Assembly (NCBI RefSeq): GCF_025447595.1 | Contig: NZ_JAOEJU010000001.1 | Location: 1 to 64,000 of the forward strand | DNA from: Pseudomonas koreensis | GTDB lineage: Bacteria > Pseudomonadota > Gammaproteobacteria > Pseudomonadales > Pseudomonadaceae | DNA length: 64,000 nt | Direction of reading: 5' to 3' | In this document: one piece after another, positions 45,150-55,200 of the stretch | Layout: each line of letters opens with the position of its first letter | Numbering within the stretch: the first letter of the stretch is position 1 | Position numbers and translations under genes: made by a program | Notes under the pieces: generated by a model | Database searches by the model: none | Told to the model about the DNA's origin: nothing | The model's input: the letters and a program-made list of their open reading frames with translations, nothing else

Positions 45150-48100
45150 ATGCCGATCAATTGCTGGCGTTGTTCGCTCGCCATGGCGTGGTGCTTGAGG
45201 TGGACGGTAACAGGCTGCGCTGCAAGGCGCCGCGCGGGTTTCTCACCGAAGAACTGACCCAGGCGCTCAAGCGTCACAAACAGGAACTGATTGCCTTGCT
45301 CGGCGGGCAGGATGACGCGGTGATTCCCCGCTGCGCTGGCGAACACGCGTCCTGGCCGTTGTCGTTCTCGCAGCGGCAGTTGTGGTTTCTCGATCAACTG
45401 GAACCCGGCAACCCGTTCTACAACGTGCCCACGGCGGTGAAGCTTAAGGGCCGGCTGGACGTAGCGCAGCTGGAACGAGCGCTGAACGAACTGGTTGCCC
45501 GCCACGAAGTCTTGCGCACGACGTTTTGCAGCGTGGACGGTGAACCGCGTCAGGTGGTGCACCCGTCGATGCCGCTGTCGTTGTCGGTGGTGGATCTGCG
45601 CGGATTGTCATTTAGCGAGCGTGAAGAACAGGTCCGAATCGCCGTCGAGCACGACGCCAGGGCTCCGTTCGATCTGGCCACTGGACCGTTGCTGCGTGCG
45701 TCTTTGTTGCGTGTGGCGGACGACGAGTTTCTGTGGCTGTACAGCGTGCACCACATCATCGCCGACGGCTGGTCGATGGGTGTGATCCTGCACGAAGTCG
45801 CCACGTTGTACGGCGATTATCTGCGTGGCGAAACCCCGACGCTTGCACCGCTGCCGGTGCAATACGCCGACTACGCCTGCTGGCAGCAACAACGCGTCGG
45901 CGGTGCGGCGCTGGACGCACAGCTCGAATACTGGCGTCGTACCCTGGACGACGCGCCGCTGTTATCGACCTTGCCCGCCGACCGGCCGCGACCGCTGGTG
46001 CAGCGTTATGTCGGCGCCACTTTCAGTTCCTCCGTCGATGGCGGCACCTTGCGCGAACTCACGGCGCTGGGTCGGCAAACTCAGGGCACGCTGTTCAACG
46101 TGCTGCTGGGCGCATTGGCGGTGTTGCTGTGGCGCCACAGCGGTCAGCAGGATTTGTGCATCGGCACACCGTTCGCCAACCGCAATCGCCCGGAAGTCGA
46201 GCCGCTGATCGGCCATTTCGTCAACACGCTGGTGCTGCGTCAGCGCCTGAATCCGCAGCAGACCTTTGCCGAACTGCTGCGTGAAGTGCGCGGCCAGATG
46301 CTTGATGTCCACGCCCATCAGGACGTGCCGTTCGACCGCGTGGTCGAGGCCGTCAATCCGCCGCGCGACCCCGGTCATTCGCCGTTGTTCCAGGTGATGC
46401 TGGTGTTGCAGAACACACCGGGCAACGCGGTGCCGATGCCCGGTCTGGAACTGGCGCCGTACGGCACCAGCAGCGCCACGGCCAAGTTCGATCTGGCATT
46501 CGAATGGGTCGAGCGGGCAGGGCGGCTGGACCTGCTGGTGGAGTACAACACCGATCTCTACGACGTCGCGACCATCGAGCGCCTGAGCGGGCACTATCGT
46601 CATCTGCTCGAACAGATCGCCGCTGATGCCAAGCAGCCGATCAATGCCTTGCCGTTGATGAACGAGGCGGAGCGTCAGCAGGTGCTGGTCGACTTCAATC
46701 GCGCCGCGCCGCTGACGCAAGCAACGCCCTGCGTGCATCAACTGGTCGAAGCGCAGGCCGCGAGCAACCCTCAGGCCTGCGCAGTGGTGTTCGAGGGCGA
46801 GTCACTGAGCTACGCCGAACTCAATGCCCAAGCCAACCGGTTGGCGCGGCATTTGCGCACGTTGGGCGTCGGCCCGGATGTGCGCGTGGCGGTGTGCATC
46901 GAGCGTTCGCTGGAGTTGCCGGTGGCGCTGCTGGCGGTGCTCAAGGCCGGTGGCGCCTACGTGCCGCTGGATCCGGATTACCCGCTGGGACGCCTGAGCC
47001 ATATGCTCGGCGACAGCACGCCGGCGGTGCTGTTGACCCTCGGTTCGGCGCACGGAATCTTGCGCCAGGCCTTGCAAGGCTCGAATTGGGAAGCGCCGAT
47101 TCTCGACCTCGAAAAAGATGCCGCGAGCTGGGCGTCGTTGCCTGCCGACAATCTCGATCCACGTAATGTCGGCGTCACCCCTGACCATCTCGCCTATGTG
47201 ATCTACACCTCCGGCACCACCGGTTTGCCCAAGGGCGCGATGGTCGCCCACCGTGGCTTGAGCAACCTGCTGCTGTGGTGTTTGCAGGTCTGCGGCGAAG
47301 CGGGGGCGATGCTGCACAAGATTCCGTTCGGTTTCGACGCCTCGGCCTGGGAGACCTTCTGGCCGCTGGCAACCGGCGGACGGCTGGTGATCGCGCGGCC
47401 CGGCGGACATTACGAACCGGCGTATCTGGCCCGCGAGGTGCGCGAGCAGCAGGTCACGGCGCTGGTGTTCGTGCCGGCGATGTTGCAGCTGTTTCTGGAA
47501 GTCGACGAGGTCAGCCAGTGTACGTCGCTGACCGATGTGTTCAGCGGCGGCGGTGAACTGCCACCAGCCCTGGCCCGACGTTTTCAGGAGCGCCTGCCCC
47601 ATGCGCGGCTGCACAACGTCTACGGCCCGACCGAAACCACGGTGATTAACAGCATCTGGACGCTGGAGCCCGGCGCCGAGGTGCCGGCCCGGCAACTGCC
47701 GATCGGCCGGCCGATTTCCAACAACCGTTTTTACGTGCTTGATGACCGCGATGAGCCGGTGCCGGTGGGCGTGACCGGGCATCTGCACATTGGCGGCGTG
47801 GGCGTGGCCCAGGGTTATCTGGGGCTGGCGCAGCTCAGTGCCGAGCGCTTTATCGATAATCCATTTGTCGCGGGAGACCGGCTCTATCGCAGCGGCGATC
47901 TGGCGCGCTATCGCCCGGACGGTCAGCTGGAATTTCTCGGTCGCAACGACTTTCAGGTCAAGTTGCGCGGCGTGCGTCTGGAGCTGGGCGAGATCGAAGC
48001 CCGGCTCGAAGCGTTTCCCGGCATCCGCAGCGCCGTGGTGCTGATGGTCGGCGAAGCAGCGCAGGATCAGCGGCTGGTAGCTTGTTGCGTGGTGGCAGAG

Positions 48101-49258
48101 CCCGTGGACGAAGCAGCGGTGCACGCTCATCTGGCGACAACCCTGCCCAGAGCCGTAATCCCCGGCAGCTATCTGTGGCTCGACGCCTTGCCGCTGACCG
48201 CCAACGGCAAGGTTGATCGCGCCGCGCTGACAGCGTTGGCAGACGAAGAGATGGTCAACCGTCAGGTCAACCTGAGCAGCCCGCGCGATCATATCGAACT
48301 GGCGCTGTACCAGATCTGGAAAAGCCTGTTGCTGGCGCCGCAGATCGGCATTCGCGACAACTTCTTCAATGTCGGCGGAACCTCCATCGCCGCGATCAAA
48401 ATGGCCCATGAAATCAGCCAGCAGTTTGCAGTTGAAGTGCCGGTGCGCGTGGTGCTCAGCTACCCGACCATCGAAGCGCTGGGTGGTTGGCTGCGGGTTG
48501 GGGCCAATCCGGCGCTGGCCCAGAGCAACTTGATCGAATTCCGGCGCGGCAGCGGCCAGCACAACGTGGTGTGCATTCATCCGGCGGGCGGCACGGCGTT
48601 CTGTTACCTGTCGCTGGCCAAGGTGCTGCCGGATGAAACCGGCGTGTACGGGGTGCAATCGCCGGGGCTGAATCCGGGGGAGAGTACCGAGCCGACAGTC
48701 GAAGCGATGGCCGAGGCTTACTTGCGCCAGATCGAACCGCTGACACAGCAACCGCTGATCCTCACCGGGCTGTCGTTTGGCGGTCTGGTGGCCTATGAAA
48801 TGGCGCGGCGGTTGACGGCGGCGGGGCATCGGCAGGTGACCGTGGTGCTGCTCGACACCCAGGGCAGCGACGATCCGGGTTTCCGCGAGCAGATCGGCAC
48901 CGTGGACATGGCCGAGTTCCGCGACAAACTGGTGCGCTTCAACGGCATGTACCCCGGCATCGAAGACGCCCAGGTCGAACGCTACTTCAACATCTACAAC
49001 CACAACCGGCTGGCCATGGCTGCCTATGAGTGCGCGCCGTCCGCCGGTCGCGTGGTGCTGATTCAGGCGCGGGAAGATTTCAGCCGCCATCAATTGTATG
49101 AACTGCGCGGTTTCTGGCGTCGCCGCGCAGGCAGCGGTTATCTGGCGAAACTGGTCAGCGGCGGGCACTGGGACATGCTCGAAAGCGCGGAGATCCACCG
49201 GGTCTCGCAAATCATCCGTCAGGAGCTGCAACGCTTCGACGCGCAGGAGGCGAAATGA
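45146..49258 (+). CDS. NRPS: TubC-type docking-C-A-PCP-TE
   Basis: The 1370-residue synthetase begins with a ~55-residue docking domain like that of TubC (DQLLALFARHGVVLEVDGNR...KRHKQELIALL). The C domain follows (HHIIADG from 202), then A (YTSGTTG at 687), PCP (Ser1080) and a thioesterase with nucleophile Ser1210 in GLSFGG, Asp in LLDTQG and His in SGGHWDM. It should accept the chain from the preceding protein, add one residue and release the product. The pocket code reads DAWVFGVVIK; it matches no code I know well and is most like hydrophobic (Leu-type) codes. Translation is coupled on both sides: ATGA overlap upstream with GGAGGAG before it, and overlap with the next gene. Confidence 0.92.
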   Translation: MNADQLLALFARHGVVLEVDGNRLRCKAPRGFLTEELTQALKRHKQELIALLGGQDDAVIPRCAGEHASWPLSFSQRQLWFLDQLEPGNPFYNVPTAVKLKGRLDVAQLERALNELVARHEVLRTTFCSVDGEPRQVVHPSMPLSLSVVDLRGLSFSEREEQVRIAVEHDARAPFDLATGPLLRASLLRVADDEFLWLYSVHHIIADGWSMGVILHEVATLYGDYLRGETPTLAPLPVQYADYACWQQQRVGGAALDAQLEYWRRTLDDAPLLSTLPADRPRPLVQRYVGATFSSSVDGGTLRELTALGRQTQGTLFNVLLGALAVLLWRHSGQQDLCIGTPFANRNRPEVEPLIGHFVNTLVLRQRLNPQQTFAELLREVRGQMLDVHAHQDVPFDRVVEAVNPPRDPGHSPLFQVMLVLQNTPGNAVPMPGLELAPYGTSSATAKFDLAFEWVERAGRLDLLVEYNTDLYDVATIERLSGHYRHLLEQIAADAKQPINALPLMNEAERQQVLVDFNRAAPLTQATPCVHQLVEAQAASNPQACAVVFEGESLSYAELNAQANRLARHLRTLGVGPDVRVAVCIERSLELPVALLAVLKAGGAYVPLDPDYPLGRLSHMLGDSTPAVLLTLGSAHGILRQALQGSNWEAPILDLEKDAASWASLPADNLDPRNVGVTPDHLAYVIYTSGTTGLPKGAMVAHRGLSNLLLWCLQVCGEAGAMLHKIPFGFDASAWETFWPLATGGRLVIARPGGHYEPAYLAREVREQQVTALVFVPAMLQLFLEVDEVSQCTSLTDVFSGGGELPPALARRFQERLPHARLHNVYGPTETTVINSIWTLEPGAEVPARQLPIGRPISNNRFYVLDDRDEPVPVGVTGHLHIGGVGVAQGYLGLAQLSAERFIDNPFVAGDRLYRSGDLARYRPDGQLEFLGRNDFQVKLRGVRLELGEIEARLEAFPGIRSAVVLMVGEAAQDQRLVACCVVAEPVDEAAVHAHLATTLPRAVIPGSYLWLDALPLTANGKVDRAALTALADEEMVNRQVNLSSPRDHIELALYQIWKSLLLAPQIGIRDNFFNVGGTSIAAIKMAHEISQQFAVEVPVRVVLSYPTIEALGGWLRVGANPALAQSNLIEFRRGSGQHNVVCIHPAGGTAFCYLSLAKVLPDETGVYGVQSPGLNPGESTEPTVEAMAEAYLRQIEPLTQQPLILTGLSFGGLVAYEMARRLTAAGHRQVTVVLLDTQGSDDPGFREQIGTVDMAEFRDKLVRFNGMYPGIEDAQVERYFNIYNHNRLAMAAYECAPSAGRVVLIQAREDFSRHQLYELRGFWRRRAGSGYLAKLVSGGHWDMLESAEIHRVSQIIRQELQRFDAQEAK

Positions 49259-52200
49259 TGAGTGCGTCCAAAGACATGCCGTTGCTCGCGCGTTTTGCCG
49301 AGCAAGTGCGGCGTAATCCGCAAGCGCCGGCGGTGATCGATCAGTCGGTCACGCTGACTTACGCCGAACTGGCCAGCGCCAGCGAACGTATTGCCCGAGG
49401 ATTGCTGGCGCGTGGCATCGAGCCCGGCCAGTCGCTGGCGTTGTGCATGCCGCGTTGCTGGCAATGGTTGGCGGCGATACTCGGCGCGCTGAAAGTCGGT
49501 GCGGTGGTGGTGCCGCTGGATCGGGCCAGCCCGCGTAAACGCCGGGAGTTGATGCTGGCGGATGCGGCGTGTGTCGGCCTGATTACCCTGGATGAAGAAT
49601 CGCAGTGGTGGCCTTCACTGTGGCAAACCAGCGTCGAGGCCTTGCTCGATCAGCCGGACGCTCCGCCGCAAGCGTTGGCCGAAGACTTTGCCGAGGTGAT
49701 GTTCCTGTTCTACACCTCGGGCACCACCGGCACCCCGAAAGCGGTCGAGGTGGGCGAGCGCGGCTTGCTGCGGCTGGCGCACACCGACGGCTATATCGAG
49801 ATTCGCCCGACAGACCGGTTTGCCTGCCTGTCCAACCCTGCGTTCGATGCGTGCAGTTTCGAACTCTGGGCGCCGCTGCTCAACGGTGGTTGCTGCGTGA
49901 TGATCGCCGACGAGGACGTGCTGGATGCACGTCGCCTGGCGGACGTGCTGGAGCGGACGCAGGTCGACAACCTGTTCATGACGGTGTCGCTGTTCAACAC
50001 GTTGATTGCCGAGTGGCCGTCGTGCTTCTCCAGCGTGCGTCAGGTACTGATCGGCGGTGAGCAGATCAGCGCTGCCGCCGTGCGCGGATGGTATCGGGCC
50101 AACCCTGAGAGCCGTTGCCGGATTTTCAACGTCTATGGCCCGACCGAATGCACCACGTTTGCCTTGTGCTGGCCGATCAGTCGTGACTTTGCCGGTGACT
50201 CGGCGCCTATTGGCCGACCGTTGCCGGATACCGGCGTGTTGGTGCTGGATGAGCAGCAACGTCCCGTGCCGGCGGGCGAGGTGGGCGAGCTGTATTTGAG
50301 TGGCAGCGGCGTCGCCCGTGGCTATCGCAACCGGCCCGAAGAAACTGCACGTCAGTTTTGGCGTTTGCCCGACCTCGACGGTGGTGCGCAGGTGCATTAC
50401 CGCACTGGCGATCTGGTGCGGCGTAATGCCGAAGGCTTGATCGAGTACCTGGGGCGGGTCGACCGGCAGGTGAAGATTCGCGGCTTCCGGATCGAACCGG
50501 GGGAGGTGGAGCAACGGATGCTGGAGTACCCGGGCGTGGCGCAGGTGTACGTCTGCACGCGGCGTCAGGCGGCGGAGGATCACCAGTTGCTGGCGTTTAT
50601 CGTGCCTCGCGGGGATCTGGACTATCACGCATTTGAAAAGCATCTGCGGGCACAACTGGCGCCGTATATGCGGCCGCATCAGTTGTTTCTGCTGGAGCGC
50701 CTGCCGCTGACGGCCAATGGCAAGATCGACCGCGACGGGTTGCTGGCGCAGGGGTTGAAGCCGTGGCATCCAGTGATGGATGCCGTTGACGATGGCGCTG
50801 CTTCGCCTGCCTTGAACTGGATGCTGAAATACGCCCGCTCGCTGCTCGGTCAATCGGCCCTGAATGCGCAGGACGACTGGCTGGGCAGCGGTGGCGATTC
50901 GCTCAAGGCCATGCGCCTGCGTTCGGCGATCCGTGTTCGCTGGCAGCGCGAGATCGCTCTCGATACATTGCTCAACGAGCCATTCTCGTCATTGGCCGAG
51001 CAACTGACCGGTGAGCGAAACTGCGATTCGATCTACCCGCCTGCGCCCCCGATCAGTAGCGCCAAACGCCTGCCGGCCACCGCCGAACAGCGCCGCCTGT
51101 GGCTGTTACAACAACGCTCATTGACCTCGACGGCCTACAGCGTGCCGCTGATTTTGCATCTGGCGGCGGGCGTTGATGTCGCGGCGCTGGCGGAGGCCGT
51201 TGGGCGTCTGGTGCTGCGCCATCCGGGATTGCGCACGGCTTTTGCACCCGGTGCCGATGGACTCGATCAGGTTATCGCCGAGCAGGGGCCGACCTGTCGC
51301 ACCTTCGCGGTCGGGCATTTCACCGAGGACAATTGGCAGGCCTTCGCAGAACTGGTGTTCGCAGCGCCGTTCGACCTCACCACGCCGAACCTATTTCAAG
51401 CCTGGCTGTTGCCGTTCGCCGACGGCAGTTGCCGGCTGTTGCTGAATCTGCATCACATCATCGTCGATGGCTGGTCGGTGAATCTGCTGTTCAACGACCT
51501 GGCACAGCTTTACACCGATGTCCTGCAAGGCGACGACAGCCCGCAACCAGCCGCCCGATTGACGACGCTGGAGTTTGGCCAGTGGCAGCGACAGTGGAGC
51601 GTCGATCCGCATTATCGCGACCAGCGCCGGGCACTCGCCGAGTTGAATCGCCGTCAGGAAGAACCGTCGCCCGCGTTGATGCCAATGCGCGAAATCAGCC
51701 CGGACGCCCGCTTGCACCGGGAACCCCTGGGCACCCTGCGCAGCGCGGCCCTCGAACGCTTTTGCACCCAACAACGGCTGACCCGTTTCGAAGTGCTGTT
51801 CAGTGTTTTCGCCTGGAGCCTGTACGCCCTGACCGGGTGCGAGCGGCTTCGGATCGCCAGCCCGGTGTCCAACCGGCCGCTGGCGGAGTTCGAAGACACC
51901 GTTGGCATGTTTGCCAACACCGTACTGATCCCCACCTCCGTTGAAAACGCATTGCCCCTGAGCGAGCAGTTGCGCAAACAGACCGCCACCGTGCGCGAGG
52001 TGCTGGCGTTGCAGGATGTGGCGCTGGCGGATCTGGTGGAAGACCTGCGGCTGTCGTCGAGCCCTTCGTTGTTCGACTTCATGTTCGTGCTGGAAAACAC
52101 CGATTACGCGGCGCTGACCGGTTCCAGCCTGTGCGCCACGCTGGAATTCAACGAGCAGTTGCACGCCAAGTGCCCGCTGACGTTGTTGATGGTGGGGAGC

Positions 52201-55200
52201 GGTTCGCAACTGGAATGCTGGTGGGAATATCAGTGCAGCTATTTTGATGCCGAACAGGTGCGGGCGGTGAACGCACTGTTCCGCCGAGGGCTGGACCTGT
52301 TGCTGGAACGCCCGGGGGCCAGGCTCGATGATTTGCTCGGTCCGTATCGAAGCAGCCTGCCACCGGCCAGCGAAGGCTCGCAGATTGCGCTGCCGTTCAA
52401 CACGTTGGCGGACGGGTTCGAGCATCAAGTGCATTGCTCACCTGAGGCGGTCGCGCTGGTTCAAGGGCCGCACCGCCTCACTTACAACGAACTGAATAGG
52501 CTGGCCGACGCTCTGGCCGCTGACTTGATCAAGCATCATCCCTTGCCGACCGGGAACACGCCGCTGCATGTCGTGCTGTTTCTCGATGCCTCGGTGGAAC
52601 ACATTGTCGCCTTGCTGGCGCTGGCCAAACTCAACCTGACCGCCGTTCCGCTGGATCCTGCTTATCCGGTGGCGATCCAGCGTCAGGTGCTGGAGCAGGC
52701 GCAACCGCATTGTGTGCTGTTCAGCGATACAACGGCGGCCGCACTCAATGACCTGAACGCCGGACGATTCGCCACGCATCGGGTCGATCTGCACGTCTAT
52801 GTCAAAGCGTTAGAACGTCCGCGCCATGCCGGTGAACGGCCGCTGTACACGCTGTTCACCTCAGGATCCACCGGCACGCCAAAAGGTGTGCAAGTGTCCG
52901 AGCGCACGCTGTGCAACCTGCTGCAATGGCAGCGCACCGAAGGGCAGTTGCCGGCGAAAGCGGTGACCCTGCAGTTTTCGATGCTGTCGTTCGATGTGTC
53001 GTTCCAGGAGATTTTCAGCACCCTGTGCGGGGGCGGCTGTTATCACCTGATTATGCCGCGCTGGCGTCAGGATGCCGAGGCGTTGCTGGATTACATGGTC
53101 GAGGCGCGGATCGAGCGCCTGTTCCTTCCATACGTGGCCTTGCAGCATCTGGCGCAAACCGCCGTGGCCCGGGGCATTTACCCGTCGGCGTTGCGTGAGG
53201 TGATCACGGCCGGCGAGCAATTGCTCTGCACGGAGGCGCTGCGCAACTGGTTCGGCGGCATGCCGCAGGCCTCGCTGTTCAACCACTACGGTCCGACCGA
53301 AACCCACGTGGTCAGCGCCTTGCGCCTTCCGCCCGTGGCGCGGGACTGGCCGTTGCGCGCGCCGATCGGTCATGCCGTCGGCAATGCGCGGTTGCTGCTG
53401 GTCGATGAGCATGACCGCCCGATGCCGATCGGCAGTCGCGGCTATCTGCTGGTGGCCGGGCCGATGGTTGCCCGCTGTTATCTGGCTGATCCTGCACTGA
53501 ACGCCGCGCGATTTGTCGAGCTGGCAGACGGCTGTTTGTACTACCGCACCGGCGATCTGGCGTGGGCCGATGCCCAAGGCTGCCTGCATTACCTGGGACG
53601 TGACGATCAGCAGATCAAACTCAGCGGCCATCGTCTGGAGCTGGGGCAGATCGAGGCGGCGCTGATGCAGGTGCCGGAAGTGGTCAACGCGGTGGTGGCG
53701 GTTCAGGCCGATCCGCCACGGCTGATCGCCTGGCTGCAACTCGATGGCCAACCTGCAACGTCGCAAGCGCTGGATCGTCAGGTGGCGCGGTTGCTGCCAG
53801 CCCATGTGCGGATCGATGAATACCGACGGATCGACCGCTGGCCACGCACCCCCAGCGGCAAGATCGACCGCAAGGCTTTGCCGAATCTGGGCGAGGCGTT
53901 GGAGCGGCGCAGCACGCCACAACCGGTTGTTGAATTAAGTGCGCTGGAGCGGCAACTGAGCGAGTTGTTCCAGGCAGTGATCGGCCGTGACATCGAGCCG
54001 GAGCAGACCTTCTTCGAGGCCGGCGCCACCAGCCTCGGCCTGATGCGTTTGCATGGTCGTTACGCCGAAGAGCTGCCGCACAAGGTGACGATGGCCGATC
54101 TGTTCGAGCACGCCACGGTGCGGCGTCTGGCGGCGCACCTGTCGACCGCTCCCACGGCAGCGGCGGAGCGCGTAAGGCAAACCGATGCAGGTCATCAACC
54201 GATGGCGATTATCGGCATGTCAGTGAATGTGGCCGGGGCGCAGAACCTGTCCGAGTTCTGGGCGATGGTGCAAGGCAATAAGCTGGGCATCGAGCACTTT
54301 GCTGCCGAAGAAGGCCTGGTCGGCGCCCGCAGCCAACTGGCCGGCATGCTCGATTTCGATCCCGAGTACTTCGGCATCAGCCGCCAGGAAGCACGCCTGA
54401 TGGACCCGCAACAGCGGCATCTGCTGATGGCGTGCGTGCAGGCCCTGCAACACGCGGCCATCGTTCCGTCGGCGGACGGCCCGCGCATCGGCCTGATCGC
54501 CAGTTGCGGCGAAACCACCTACTTCCAGCAGATGCTGCGCGAGACCGCCGACGACGATCTGCCGGACGGCTTCCAGCTGGCGCTGCACCACGACAAGGAT
54601 TTTCTGGCGACCAAGGCCGCGTATCACCTGGACCTCAACGGCCCGGCCCTGAGCGTGCAGGCCGCTTGCGGCAGTTCGCTGATCGCCGTGCACCTGGCCA
54701 GTTCGATGCTGCGCCAGGGCGACAGTGACGTGATGCTCGCGGCCGGGGTGCTGATCGACCCGACCCTGACCGAGGGCTATCGGCATCGCTCGCAGCACAT
54801 CTTCTCCGCCGATGGTCTGTGTCGTCCGTTCAGCGACGACGCCAGCGGCACCCTCGGTGCCAGTGGTTACGGCGTCGTGGTGCTCAAACCGCTGGCCAAG
54901 GCGCGGGCCGATGGCGACCGGATCTATGCGTTGCTCGAAGGCTCGGCGTTGAACAACGATGGCCGGGCCAAGATGAGTTACACCGCACCGTCGGTGGCCG
55001 GGCAGAGCGCGGTCATCCGCGATGCCTTGAGCCGCGCCGGGTTGACCGGTGCCGACATCGACTACATCGAGGCCCACGGCACCGGCACCTTGCTGGGCGA
55101 TCCCATCGAGGTTGCGGCGTTGACCAAGGCTTTCGGCGATGCGCCGGCCGGTCAGTGCGCATTGGCTTCGGTGAAAAGCCAGATCGGTCATCTGGGCGCG

